Source of the DNA: Apostichopus japonicus
Lineage: Eukaryota > Echinodermata > Holothuroidea > Aspidochirotida > Stichopodidae
DNA length: 64,000 nucleotides
Assembly (NCBI RefSeq): GCF_037975245.1
Contig: NC_092576.1
Location: forward strand, 510,501 to 574,500
Direction: 5' to 3'
In this document: positions 36,811 through 49,817 of the stretch, piece after piece
How the letters are laid out: the number at the start of each line of letters is the position of its first letter
Numbering within the stretch: position 1 is the stretch's first letter
Notes under the pieces: model-generated
Databases searched by the model: none
What the model saw: only the letters and a program-made list of their open reading frames with translations
What the model was told of the DNA's origin: nothing
Position numbers and translations under genes: made by a program

Positions 36811-37100
36811 TCATAATTGACGCACTTAAGGATTTGATCAACGATATCTATCAAGGAAAAATCCAAATTACTCAACTGTATGTGTTTTTCATATGTGTAG
36901 TTCCTCAGAAATGTTCAGATCTCAAAATATTTAAGGTTCTGTGCTTATGCACCTTACAATTGAGCAGAATTTGACCACAAAATGTCTGCCGTGTCAAGTT
37001 CTTTCATACCCCTAAATTGACACATTCGTCGAAAAGCTAACTGTAGTGTAGGCCTTAGTATACATCCATTGACTTTAGATGCTGTTTGCTATGCTTTGAG
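36800..37100 (+). repeat. Diverged direct repeat, copy 1
   Basis: TAGCATGGTGGGCT, a TATCAAGGAAAAATCC-like segment, GAATTTGACC...GTCTG and TCCATTGACTTT occur in the same order at about 42,297-42,560. The two copies are moderately diverged. Confidence 0.55.
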
Positions 37101-38755
37101 CCTCTAATCTCAGACAGGTCAGGTCCCAGAGAGTAGTGTTATCATATTGAGGTAATGTTGGGTATTTTTAGGGTGTAAGATTTCCAAATGGCCAAAAAAC
37201 GTGCAAAACTGGGGGGAGGGTGTTAAAAGCTTAAAAAATACCACAATTTGGTCAGCAAATACCTCACATGGATTCAAACCCATGAAATATGTAATTCTGC
37301 TTGACTGCAAAAAGTTTAGGTGGCCTGCTGTATCGTTGCTAGTAATAATTGAAGGTGCGTCAATTACAGTCAGAAATCAGACTGCGACTTTTGACCGTTA
37401 TTTCGCAATCATTAAACACTTCGCAAAAGCGGTGAAATGCATTGTGGGAGCTTAGTCCATCACTACATTTCAGTACACTGCAGCTTGGATATCGTCTGAA
37501 AATCCGTTTTAATACATATTCATAGAGCAGCAATCGAATTGCTTGAACCAAAACCTTGAAGAAAAGAAGTTAAATATTCATTAAATATCTGTTTGCGACG
37601 ATGTCGGACTCACGATGTGGATGAAATTCGGAAATTTCTTCGCCCCGGCTTGAAAAATAAAAACGAAACGTGAGTAAAAACCTTTCATCTTTCGAATTGC
37701 ACATTTTCCGTTTTCAAGAAGGTACAACCTGCATCGTCCGGTCAATGGTATAAAACAAATTGAACAATGATTCTGGGCTAAATTCAGAGTTGTTCCAGCA
37801 TTTTGGGTTGAATTAAAGTGACATTTGTAAGGTTGCTCTTGATCACCGGCATCAACGTATCCTATCGTGGTTAATTGAATATGTACATGTGTATGCGCAT
37901 TACCATAGTGTGTAGCCTAGGGTTATAGTTTTAAGTATTCTACAGTACAGTGTATTCATATTACGGGACCTTGTGTTTATGAATGATGTTAGACATTGTT
38001 TACGAATACAATGTCGTTTCCTTGAATTTTAGGGTAGTGCTAGTACTGTAGTGACCGAGCAGTAGGACCCTACAGTACAACTACACAATACTAGGCCTAT
38101 GCTGGTAATTTTAAGTTTACTACTGACTTCTGCCACTGGTGGTTGTCAGCAATGGCAATACCTTCATACCAGCCCAGCTACTAGTAGTATTATAAGTACT
38201 AGTACATATCATAGTACTTGAAAATTAAAAAGCTTACATTTAAAAATAAAGGTACTGCCTTGGTCGGCTCTGGTTAGTACTACGTAGTTTTACCCTTGTG
38301 TGATTTAATCCGGTGTACCTAGATACATAGGTTGGTCGAGTCAGTGACAGGTGAACATTGGTTCTGCACTGAATTTTTGTACATTGTTCGCAACACATTT
38401 TGGTAGTATTCTTTTGTGTGTGAATTCATATTGCACTTATTTTTTTGTTGGTTGTGCATGTGCCCATTTCACTTTGTTTCAAAGTTCTTCAACTTGTACT
38501 GTTGTATGTCTCTGTCATTTTCAGAGAGAAAATGCATTTACAAGTTCCACTACAATGTTACGTAATATGAGCTTGTTGCAACTTATCTCTGCCTGTTGCA
38601 TTTAAAAGCAATGTGAAGTCATTCGTCATGTGACTTTATATATTGTCTCCTATTATCCAATGTTCTGTTAATATTTATTTTTGTTTTCTTTTATTTTCAG
38701 GACTCTTTCTGCATCTGCGGGTTGGATTCTCCTTTGTGGGCAGTTGGGATATATA
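37100..38755. other. Intergenic, nothing recognised
   Basis: No splice-supported exon or RNA gene was found. GGTGCGTCAATTA near 37,352 recurs at about 42,238, again linking this area with 42.2-42.6 kb. Confidence 0.35.
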
Positions 38756-38758
38756 GTC

Positions 38759-39235
38759 AGTATTGCGAAGTTCGGCATACTGCGAAAGTTCGGACACCCT
38801 AAAAAATACACGATTTCACCATGAAAATCTACAGGAAGAGTCAAATTTCACCAAAAAGTACGAAGCTACAGTTATTTTCTCTCCAAAATGACCCGTTTGC
38901 AAGAAATTACTTACATATTTGTCAATAAAAAGACGAAGATCTATGAAGTCTGTTATAATTACTGAAAGAGCAACTGCGCCACCAATTTTATCACCAGCGC
39001 CACACTGTGGGTTGCGTGTCCGAACTTCGCAATACTCTAGCAAAGAAATACCAGTTCCACAATCACGAAGAATCTTCTTGGAAAACAATGTGAAAACAGT
39101 TTGCAGGAAAGAAAGTTTGGCCGTGTATCGTACTATAACAAAATTCTCCCACCATATGAAGTATATTTTCAAATGATTTATACCAGAAGATTTAGTTTTG
39201 GGGTGTTTTAAGTCTTAAGTGTCCGAACTTCGAAG
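38759..39235. repeat. GAAGTTCGGACAC inverted-repeat element
   Basis: ATTGCGAAGTTCGG and GAAAGTTCGGACACC on the left are matched in inverse by GTGTCCGAACTTCGCAATAC at about 39,018 and GTGTCCGAACTTCGAAG at about 39,219. A 118-codon open frame on the minus strand (38,816-39,172) has a fairly coding-like stretch (RNPQCGAGDKIGGAVAL) but no known domain. It may simply be part of the repeat. Confidence 0.5.
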
Positions 39236-42200
39236 TCACCATCCTAGTACATGCATCGATATTCGAGACAATTGTAGTCTGCAATTATTTCAAGTTGCTT
39301 CCTTAATGTGTTTTTTTTTACATTATTCACAGTTTCAACAAATGTGCATGTGTAAAATAAAAACCCACCATATTATCTTCATTGTCATACATCATGTGGC
39401 AAATATTGATGCAATTGCATGTGGTTGTTTTTGTAGGTCCAGGTTGAAATAATGTTGCGGTGGAATGGAAAGTCAATTGTGCATCTTTTGTTCCTTGCAG
39501 AAAGTACACAAACCTAAGCATTCAATAAGGCTCAAGTTTATTTTTGTGTTTATGCATATGTGACACCTACCTTTGATAATTCACTCTGTAGACACAATCT
39601 AATGGGTAAAAGTGACCTGTTCTTGTTGCTTTGTCACAGGGTCAAACCTGACAAATTTCAAATAATGACAAGTCGTGGTACTCATCATGAATACTCATGA
39701 GGCCACAATTTCAAAGTTAATGTTTCAAAAATATAGTCCCAGCAATTGGTCTAACTGCATTGAGACATTGTGGTTGTTGGCCGATGACAGGTAAATGATA
39801 ATATTTGGTATATTGATGGTGTATATTAATGAGGGGATGTGGCTTAATACTAAGATTGGGAGGCCCATTAACCCTATACAGTAATATGGCATTTGTTCAC
39901 CAAGGTATAATAGATATTTTAATTAAAGCTTGTTTCAACAGACTACTAATCAAGTCATTTCCAGTCAAGAGTGAAAAGTAATGTGTTAGTTCACATACAA
40001 TTTTTTCCAAGTCAGATCAATTTGCTGGTCCTTGCAAAAACGCAAGTGGAGAAATTGTGAAAGTTTTGCTATCGCACAGGTTGTTACACTGTTACTTCAC
40101 CCAGAATTTTCTTGTTACATATTTGCTGACACCTCATAAACATCTTAATGTGCTTGCTAAGAAGAGAAGTACAATGCTAAAATCAGTTTTGTCAATCTCA
40201 CTCACATTAACTTACCAAACAATTATTTTGTCATGAGTGTTTGTTCATTGAGCATGAAACATTTCCTTTACTTTGGCCGTACCAAAACAGTTCATTTAAG
40301 ACATAGTCATCCAATTCTTTCAATTAAAATTTCATTTCACCTTTTAATTAACATTTATGGAAAAGCGTCTTTATACTGTATCTGTTGTGTTGCTTTGAAG
40401 TGTTTCGAATGATTTCTAAAGGTAGTCAGTATAGGCCCCAAATTATAGCACGCTATAATTGCTCGAAGTTTTCAAAAAGTACTTTCCTTGAGGTCTTTAC
40501 TCTTCGAATTGTTCTCAGACATTTTGAGGAACATACAAGGTGACTGAATGTCCCAGTGAGGAAAAATACAAATAGTTTAAGAATTTTGACAAAGGTGACC
40601 ATACTTGAATATCTAGCATATTTGTGGCAAATACAGCATGGTAACATTATTTTTTATGTGTTTCAAATCAATTTCAAATTGAGTTTTTCTAATGAGCAAC
40701 TATCAAAAGTATAGTGTGTTCATATCTTAGATGAACAACACCTTAGTACAAACTACTAAGTATTGCTTAACCTCTCTCAAATTTTTAACAAGTAATTCTT
40801 TTAAGGTTTCTTTTAACATTTTTTTTAAGGCGATCAGTCTTTCAGGTAAAAGTAATTTACCTCCAATAAAAGAGAAATTCCTTTACAATTGGTATTCTAT
40901 TTGATTCTTTGTTTGTCAAAGGTGTCAGAAATTGGATCTTGTACCTCATACCACATGTCCATAAGACTAATAATATTTACAGCTCCTTAAAGACAAACAT
41001 GCTATTCTGCTCCTCTGTACCTTTAATTGCAGTCTCTTGCAAGAAAGTGATTACAGTTATGCAGTTGCACATACTTATCCATCACCATGCAAGTTATGCA
41101 ACAGGCGGATACCTCCTGTGGGTGGGGGGGGGGTGGGGATTGTTCCTATCAATATACTTTGACTTCACCTCTCATGGGATGCTAAGGAATATGCAGTGCA
41201 ATGTTACTATGATAAGGCTAAGCACATGCAGAGAAATTAATTCGCGATAGTAACCACACCCCCACTCTTTGAATTGCATGCTCAAGGTTTCAGAAAGGGT
41301 GTGATGTAATATGCTAAGCACATCACTTGTCTGAGATCACCCACCACCTCCCCCAGCACACACCATCGTTGAAACGTGCAATTGAAACCGAACCAGGTGA
41401 TTGAGCATCGGCTGCTACGTAGTGCTTATGAATATCCCTACGAACCGTGGAAACGAGTTGAATGTAGAGCTGGATCATATGATGCTAACTTCTATACAAA
41501 TTCAGTCATCACTGAATTTGTCTAACATCACTCGGTGCCGTGTGGACTGAATTTTGACCGGTTGTTTTCTAGCAACCTGAAATTTTACGAATGTTTTCAT
41601 TTGTGGTATGGATTTATCCAAGCAAAAACCTATATAAACCTATTACATCTGCTAAAATCGATCGAAGTATGTTCACTGGCTTCTGTGTTGTTGCATTCCA
41701 GCGCATACGCTGTGTTAAATGTATAGCTGTATATAGGATGCTAACTTGTTAAAATTTCAAAGATGGCGGCCCAACATCACCCGCGAGCATTGGAGACATG
41801 TGAAATGAATTGTGATCGGCCGTTTTCAAGCAGACTGTGATAATTGACGGATGTTTCTGTGTTTGGAATGAAATTATCTAACTGTTTGTGAACATTTGGC
41901 GTTTGTTCCGGTATTTTAAGTCTTTTATGAGTCGATTTCATGATCGGTCGCTACGGCTTTTGCAGCCGTGACCTAAATATCACCTGTAATTTAGCGGATT
42001 TCCTGTGAGTATTTCTGTTCGAGTTTATCGCTAGTGGTAAGTCAGAAACCTTTTTATCTTAGTTTCCAGGTTCAGTAGACATTTGAATGAGGTTTTAACG
42101 AAAACAACACATTTATTTCGACATTTATTTCTCGCCTCTCAGTGAACGATTACCGCCGAAATTCAAAATGTGTGACGTCACGAAAGCTTAATAAATTCCG

Positions 42201-42296
42201 GCGAACCTTGGGTCTGCTTCCCAACTGTAGTTACGGGGGTGCGTCAATTATGAAGCCTTAGTAATTAGTATAGGCCTACTATTAGCACTATCACCT
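39236..42296. other. Intergenic, nothing recognised
   Basis: AT-rich, with stops in all frames. No repeat pair, RNA gene or exon was identified beyond isolated short open frames without protein-like character. Confidence 0.35.
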
Positions 42297-42570
42297 GTAG
42301 CATGGTGGGCTTGTAATTTGATGAATTATATCTGTTCAAGGAAAACCCAAAACACTCACATGTATAGGATTTTCAGATGTATAGTATATCAAAAATAAAA
42401 TAAACACAAAATATTTATCCTGCTGTTCCCACAAAGCGTACAGTTGAGAAAAATCTGACCCGAAGACGTCTGGCCAGTTGTGAAGTCCGTGAATACCCAG
42501 TAATTGGCTCATTTGTCCATACAGTAACTACTGTTCATATATCCATTGACTTTGTACACTGCAGTATGCC
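42297..42570 (+). repeat. Diverged direct repeat, copy 2
   Basis: Partner of 36,800-37,100 (shared TAGCATGGTGGGCT, AAGGAAAA-CCAAA, GTCTG, TCCATTGACTTT). It ends just before a GCAGTATGTGT-type short tandem stretch at about 42,580-42,620. Confidence 0.55.
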
Positions 42571-42634
42571 AACATTATATTATGTGTACGCTGCAGTATG
42601 TGTATGCAGTATGTGTGCACTGCAGTGTTCTGAT

Positions 42635-43241
42635 GGTCCAAATGTGGACCATTGAAAAACCTTGTTTTTAGAGAATCATTATTCGAGATAGGAATACACT
42701 AGAGAGGTTCCCATAGCTTTATTTTGCACATAAGACAGCCTGCATCAATAAACAAAATTTTTCCGAGGGGGTCACATGGTCTTTTTTTTTTTTTTGTCTT
42801 CAAAGATTTGTTTACATTCAAAAAACCGGTCGTTTTGACCGTTTTATTCAAAAAAGTATTGAGAACAGTGAAAACTTTCAAGTCAACTGCCCCTATCTCA
42901 TACAACTAGCTAAGACATACAAGGAATCAAATCAGGAGCCTCACAGGCATATGTAGAGGGATGGCTCTATATTTGGAGAAAATATGTCAAAAAATACATT
43001 TTTTCGGTCTAAATTAGGGCCAAAACACGGAACATTTTCCGGAAGTATTTCTCCAGAATGCCTCACCCTACAGAATAGATTTTTAGCTCTCCAGAAGCGC
43101 CACACTGAAACGCTGGGCTACATAGAAAAAATTTAGCAATAGCGCCTCCACTTTGTGAGAAATCCATAGCAATTCAACTCGAGCATTTCTACGGTATAGA
43201 ATTTCGGTCAGCCACAGTTAGGGTCAATGCAATCACTCACG
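42635..43241 (-). repeat. Left part of the interrupted host repeat
   Basis: Reverse complement of 642-1243. It ends with TCACTCACG (43,233-43,241), the left copy of the target duplication of the foldback-like element. Confidence 0.85.
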
Positions 43242-43345
43242 ATCGGGCTGAAGTTGGCGAACAATAACAGCGACCAATAGCAGCGAACGTTAAGCATTAC
43301 CAGCGACCATTACCAGCGAACAATAAGAGCGAACACTAAGGGGAA
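43242..43345 (+). repeat. Left terminal 13-bp tandem repeats
   Basis: Units GCGAACAATAACA, GCGACCAATAGCA, GCGACCATTACCA and GCGAACAATAAGA, with one longer irregular unit, follow the terminal ATCGGGCTGAAGTTG. The right end has the same units inverted. Confidence 0.88.
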
Positions 43346-43389
43346 AATGATACTACGGAGAAGTTTAAGGGCAATTCCAATGTGACAAG

Positions 43390-46300
43390 GGGAAAAGTAA
43401 AGTTTTAAAAACTAAACTAATTGACACACTTATTTAACACAGTCATGGGTGTGTTATCAGACAATAAAAGTTTTCAAATTGTGCAAGTAATAGCTGGCAA
43501 CCCTCTCTATCACCCCATCAAAACCACCTTGAGAAAAGATGTCATCAGAGAGGGCGATAATAACGCCAAAACTCGACGCAAAGTCTCATCTACCGTTTAT
43601 ATACGGGTTTTCAACACGATTTTTGGCTAACAAATCAAATCTGTAACTCAGTATCATTGGGGTCCCCAAAGTAGCTGACGTTACCCACTATCACCCCATG
43701 CCAACAAACCTCGGGGGACGGTATCTTTTAGGGTGTTATTAACACCCAAACTCGACGCAAAGTATCATGTACAGTTTATATACGGTTTTTCAACACGATT
43801 TTTGGCTAACAAATCAAATCTGTAACTCAGTATCATTGGGGTCCCCATGGTAGCTGACGTCACCAGCTATCACCCCATACCAACAAACCTCGGGGGACGG
43901 TATCATTTAAGGTGTTATTAACACCCAAACTCGACGCAAAGTCTCATTTACAGTTTATATACGGTTTTTCAACACGATTTTTGGCTAACAAATCAAATCT
44001 GTAACTCAGTATCATTGGGGTACCCAAAGTAGCTGATGTCACCAGCTATCACCCCATACCAACAAACCTCGGGGGACGGTATCATTTAAGGTGTTATTAA
44101 CACCCAAACTCGACGCAAAGTCTCATTTACAGTTTATATACGGTTTTTCAACACGATTTTTGGCTAACAAATCAAATCTGTAACTCAGTATCATTGGGGT
44201 ACCCATGGTAGCTGACGTCACCCTCTATCACCTCATACCATTAAACCTCGGGGGACGGCATCATTTAGGGTGTTATTAACACCCAAACTCGACGCAAAGT
44301 CTCATTTACAGTTTATATACGGTTTTTCAACACGATTTTGGCTAACAAATCAAATCGTTAACTCAGTATCATTGGGGTCCCCAAAGTAGCTGACGTCACC
44401 AGCTATCACCCCATACCAACAAACCTCGGGGGACGGTATCATTTATGGTGTTATTAACACCCAAACTCGACGAAAAGTATCATCTACAGTATAAATACGG
44501 TTTTTCAACACGATTTTTGGCTAACAAATCAAATCTGTAACTCAGTATCATTGGGGTCCCCATGGTAGCTGACGTCACCAGCTATCACCCCATACCAACA
44601 AACCTCGGGGGACGGTATCATTTAGGGTGTTATTAACACCCAAACTCGACGCAAAGTCTCATTTACCGTTTATATACGGTTTTTCAACACGATTTTTGGC
44701 TAACAAATCAAATCTGTAACTCAGTATCATTGGGGTCCCCAAGGTAGCTGACGTCACCAGCTATCACCCCATACCAACAAACCTCGGGGGACGGTATCAT
44801 TTGGGGTGTTATTAACACCCAAACTCGACGAAAAGTATCATCTACAGTTTATATACGGTTTTTCAACACGATTTTTGGCTAACAAATCAAATCTGTAACT
44901 CAGTATCATTGGGATCCCCATGGTAGCTGACGTCACCAGCTATCACCCCATACCAACAAACCTCGGGGGACGGTATCATTTAGGGTGTTATTAACACCCA
45001 AACTCGACGCAAAGTCTCATTTACAGTTTATATACGGTTTTTCAATACGATTTTTGGCTAACAAATCAAATATGTAACGCAGTATCATTGGGGTCCCCAA
45101 AGTAACTGACGTCACCTTCTATCAACCCATACCATTAAACCTCGGGGGACGGTATCATTTAAGGTGTTATTCACACCCAAACTCGACGCAAAGTCTCATT
45201 TACCGTTTATATACGGTTTTTCAACACGATTTTTGGCTAACAAATCAAATCTGTAACTCAGTATCATTGGGGTCCCCAAGGTAGCTGACGTCACCAGCTA
45301 TCACCCCATACCAACAAACCTCGGGGGACGGTATCATTTGGGGTGTTATTAACACCCAAACTCGACGAAAAGTATCATCTACAGTTTATATACGGTTTTT
45401 CAACACGATTTTTGGCTAACAAATCAAATCTGTAACTCAGTATCATTGGGATCCCCATGGTAGCTGACGTCACCAGCTATCACCCCATACCAACAAACCT
45501 CGGGGGACGGTATCATTTAGGGTGTTATTAACACCCAAACTCGACGCAAAGTCTCATTTACAGTTTATATACGGTTTTTCAATACGATTTTTGGCTAACA
45601 AATCAAATATGTAACGCAGTATCATTGGGGTCCCCAAAGTAACTGAAGTCACCTTCTATCAACCCATACCATTAAACCTCGGGGGACGGTATCATTTAAG
45701 GTGTTATTAACACCCAAACTTGACGAAAAGTCTCATTTACAGTTTATATACGGTTTTTCAACACGATTTTGGCTAACAAATCAAATCGTTAACTTAGTAT
45801 CATTGGGGTCCCCAAAGTAGCTGACGTCACCAGCTATCACCCCATACCAACAAACCTCGGGGGACGGTATCATTTAAGGTGTTATTAACACCCAAACTCG
45901 ACGAAAAGTATCATCTACAGTTTATATACGGTTTTTCAACACGATTTTTGGCTAACAAATCAAATCTGTAACTCAGTATCATTGGGGTCCCCAAAGTAGC
46001 TGACGTCACCCTCTATCACCCCATACCATTAAACCTCGGGGGACGGTATCATTTAGGGTGTTATTAACACCCAAAACTCGACGAAAAGTATCATCTACAG
46101 TTTAAATGAGGTTTTTGAACACGATTTTTGGCTAACAAATCAAATTTGTAACTCAGTATCATTGGGGTCCCCATGGTAGCTGACGTCACCCTCTATCACC
46201 CCATACCAACAAACCTCGGGGGGACGGTATCATTTATGGTGTTATTAACACCCAAACTAGACGCAAAGTCGCATTTACAGTTTATATACGGTTTTTCAAC

Positions 46301-46815
46301 ACGATTTTTGGCTAACAAATCAAATCTGTAACTCAGTATCATTGGGGTCCCCATGGTAGCTGACGTCACCAGCTATCACCCCATACCAACAAACCTCGGG
46401 GGACGGTATCATTCAAGGTGTTATTAACACCCAAACTCGAAACAAAGTCTCATTTACCGTTTATATACGGTTTTTCAACACGATTTTTGGCTAACAAATC
46501 AAATCTGTAACTCAGTATCATTGGGGTCCCCAAAGTAGCTGACGTCACCAGCTATCACCCCATGCCAACAAACCTCGGAGGACGGTATCATTTAAGGTGT
46601 TATTCACACCCAAACTCGACGAAAAGTATCATTTACAGTTTAAATATGGTTTTTCAACACGATTTTTGGCTAATAAATCAAATCTGTAACTCAGTATCAT
46701 TGGGGAGCAAAAACGTAGCTGACGTCACCCTCTACCACCCCTTACCAACAAACCTCGGGGGACGGTATCATTTAGGGTGTTCTTAACACCTAAACTCGAC
46801 GCAAGCTATCCGATT
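43390..46815 (+). repeat. Left satellite array, 179-bp unit, about 19 copies
   Basis: The anchor TCGGGGGACGGTATC recurs at 43,711, 43,890, 44,069 and so on to 46,755, with 17 intervals averaging 179 bp. The first unit (about 43,390-43,680) is strongly diverged. Each unit contains a near-perfect palindrome GGGTGTTATTAACACCC, the CRE octamer TGACGTCA, and CAGTTTATATACGG. A three-unit block is itself duplicated: the TTCAATACGA variant is at 45,041 and 45,578, 537 bp apart. No protein is implied by the open frames. Confidence 0.95.
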
Positions 46816-48230
46816 TATATTCAGTGTAGAGAGAATGTGTCTCACATTATAGAAAGAAGAGAAATTAATTGAGAAAGCCGTAAATTAAAATGAAGCTTTT
46901 AGGAAAGCTATGATTTTTTTACGGAATACCGTTTATTATATACAAAGATACATAAGTGAACTTAAAATGACCCTACTCATATAGTATCGTTGAAATGAAA
47001 TACCAAGAAACTTCCCCGATCAGTATATCCGGACCAATTCGGAATAGATTGTAGTGTCAGTGTACAGTCACATTTCACCGTATTACAAGAGTTAGTCAAA
47101 ATATAGTTAATATGTCTCCAAACTTCATTCAGTATGTGTGTAGAAGGTTATCGATATGCAACCGCAATGGAGAATAGAAGGCTTAGCGATGTTGTATTCC
47201 CTTTAAATACCAAAGGAATTAATCGCCGTGAACTAAAGATGGATTTATTTGACAGACAACAAAACCATGTCAACAGTATAAGCAAATTGTGAAAGTTCAG
47301 GCCCGATTTTCCTAAAATGGGATCCATAGAACCAATTTGAGATAACATGTGATGGGTAGTCTAATGACAATGATCCAACTGTAAATTTGGTTTAGACAAA
47401 ACATATCATATAAATTGGTTAGCAATAAATGTTATCATGGCATTTTTCTCAAATTGTCTTCAATCAACCTAATTGCATATAAGCATGTGAATTGTTTTAA
47501 GACGTTGGACCACCGAGTTGCAAACACACGATGATCAAATCCATGGTTTTTGGTTATTTCTCTCAAATACGTTTGCGTTAAAGCATCAATTCCGTCACAG
47601 GATATAACGTATCTGACCTCCTTGTTCAAATTGTGCCGAAAAAAACTTATTTTATAAATGACTGGTTAAAGTGAATAAAAAAGAATAAACGGCTCATGAT
47701 TCGAAATACATAAATTAACCTAATATATTGACTCGATATCTGGCATTTAACATTGACAGCACATATACAATATGTTTCTTGTATATAATAAGGGGAATGT
47801 ATATATCAAGTATGGCTTTCAATCAAGGTTTACTTACTGTATAAGTAGTTGAGATATTTTTATATTTTCAACAATGTTAAGATGATGATTTGATTGTGTA
47901 CCGGTTTTTGCAATCAAACGCATAACGGCCAAAACTACGTGAAAAGCAGCTGGGCTGATATCTTTTCAAGTTATACGTACATTTCATGAAGTTTTAAGTT
48001 GCATTGACTTTTTTAGTTACACATACACACAACAAACAAACAAAAAACAAACAAAGACAAACTCCACATGAATCTTCATAGATCTTCCGGCATTCAGCAG
48101 TAAGCTGATAAGAACCTAATTCTTCACTAGACATGCAACAAACGACAAGTAATGAAATTAATATCTAAGTAGAAGAGAAGAGAAAAGACCATGACTTTTT
48201 AAGCAAATTACAGGGTATACTAATTATGGA
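46816..48230. other. Core of the foldback-like element, left part; unrecognised
   Basis: Non-repetitive AT-rich sequence. A 64-codon minus-strand frame at 47,435-47,629 (with YVISCDGIDALTQTYLREI and a stop after NLRKMP) has protein-like composition and could be a fragment of a lost gene or transposase. No family was recognised. Nothing else is supported. Confidence 0.3.
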
Positions 48231-48234
48231 TTAC

Positions 48235-48605
48235 CAAGGGCGTAGGAACCAAGGGGGCTGGGGGGCGCCAGCCCCCAGTGAAAAATGTGGAGGGGCGGAA
48301 GTATCATTCCGCCCCCCCCCCCCCCGCTTCGCAAGTCAGAAAACCCCTTTTTCATTTCCAAATGAGAAAAAAAATCTCATTTGGAGCACCAAATTGCATC
48401 TAAGGCCAGGTGAAAATACAAAATTAAGTTTACAAAATGGAGTCGGTGTTGAAGTGTGCTATATTGCACCAAATTGCATCTGAGGCTACCTGGAAATGCA
48501 AAAAAAATTCAAAGGGGAGGGGAACACCCCCTCCTCTTAAACCACTCCCCCAGGCCGGCCATCAGTCTTCAGCCCCCCTCTCAAAAGTACCTTCCTACGC
48601 CACTG
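48235..48605 (-). mobile_element. 371-bp hAT-like MITE, copy 1
   Basis: Inverted relative of 56,981-57,351, near-identical along its length. Ends are CAAGGGCGTAGGAACC and, on the minus strand, CAGTGGCGTAGGAAGG. No clear target duplication here. Confidence 0.8.
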
Positions 48606-48867
48606 AGTAACACTATGACCAACATTCTTCATAATCCAATGCAAACTGCACGAAAAGAACCTTCGGTAGTTACATACAACTTACTGCAAAAGATAAGTAG
48701 ATGATCTTTGACATCCATATTTTGAACTCACCATAATTATGTCTCCATATTAAGTGAACACTATGACCCAGCATGGTGATCACCAGGGTTGTCACCACGC
48801 CGGGCGGCGCCGGGCGGTGCTACCCAGCTCTCAAAATTTCCGCCCGGTACTCAAGGTCAATTTCAGC

Positions 48868-49319
48868 CAGGGGCGTAGCGAGCGGGGGGTGTGGGGGTCA
48901 CACCCCCCAATAATTTGGTCGCTGTCGGCAAATTTTGGGTCTGTCGGCAAAAGGAGAAAAGGTGAAGAGAGCGGAAGGGGAAGAAAGAAGGAAAGCTGAA
49001 TAGAGAAAAGGAGAACGGGAGCTTCTTCCGTGCCAAATTTGACTTAAAATATGCACCAGATTGCATCTAAGGACGTTTCAAAACTAAAAATTTTCCAAAG
49101 GGGAGGGGTAGACCCCCTACCCTTAGACCCCTCCCCCATTTCAGTCACCACTTCCAGATCCGTTGGCAAATCAAATTTGACTTAAAATATGCAACAGATT
49201 GCATCTAAGGACGTTTCAAAACTAAAAAATTTCCCCATTTCAGTCACCACTTCCAGATCCGTCGGCAAATCAAATTCTCCACACCCCCCCCCCAACAAAA
49301 ACCCCTTCGCTACGCCCCT
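48868..49319 (+). mobile_element. CAGGGGCGTAGCGAG element, left arm of a large palindrome
   Basis: Starts CAGGGGCGTAGCGAGCGGGG and ends TTCGCTACGCCCCTG, then ATCCAATG. Most of it is repeated in inverse at about 49,390-49,817. Confidence 0.8.
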
Positions 49320-49389
49320 GATCCAATGCAGCGAGTCTTGGCTCGACATGTTTTTCGAACAGTACTCAGTGGAGAATTATTTGGACCAA

Positions 49390-49817
49390 ATTATTGGGGG
49401 AGGGGTCTAAGGGGAGGGGGTGTCCCCCTCCCCTTTGGAAATTTTTTAGTTTTGAAACGTCCTTAGATGCAATCTGTTGCATATTTTAAGTCAAATTTGA
49501 TTTGCCGACGGATCTGGAAGTGGTGACTGAAATGGGGGAGGGGTCTAAGGGTAGGGGGTCTACCCCTCCCCTTTGGAAAATTTTTAGTTTTGAAACGTCC
49601 TTAGATGCAATCTGGTGCATATTTTAAGTCAAATTTGGCACGGAAGAAGCTCCCGTTCTCCTTTTCTCTATTCAGCTTTCCTTCTTTCTTCCCCTTCCGC
49701 TCTCTTCACCTTTTCTCCTTTTGCCGACAGACCCAAAATTTGCCGACAGCGACCAAATTATTGGGGGTGTGTGACACCCCCCCACCCCCCCCCCCCCCCC
49801 CGCTCGCTACGCCCCTG
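49390..49817 (-). mobile_element. CAGGGGCGTAGCGAG element, right arm of a large palindrome
   Basis: Inverted copy of 48,868-49,319. On the minus strand it starts CAGGGGCGTAGCGAGCGGGG and is preceded by ATCCAATG. The same octamer follows the other arm, so the two halves of one 8-bp duplication lie on different copies. Confidence 0.8.

Noticed and set aside
46562-46786. Small proteins from satellite units (and equivalents at 52,700-54,900)
   Set aside because: The same peptide recurs only because the satellite repeats. No gene context.
43390-46815. CRISPR-like array
   Set aside because: Regular 179-bp repeats have no spacers; the whole unit repeats. It is a satellite in a eukaryotic setting.
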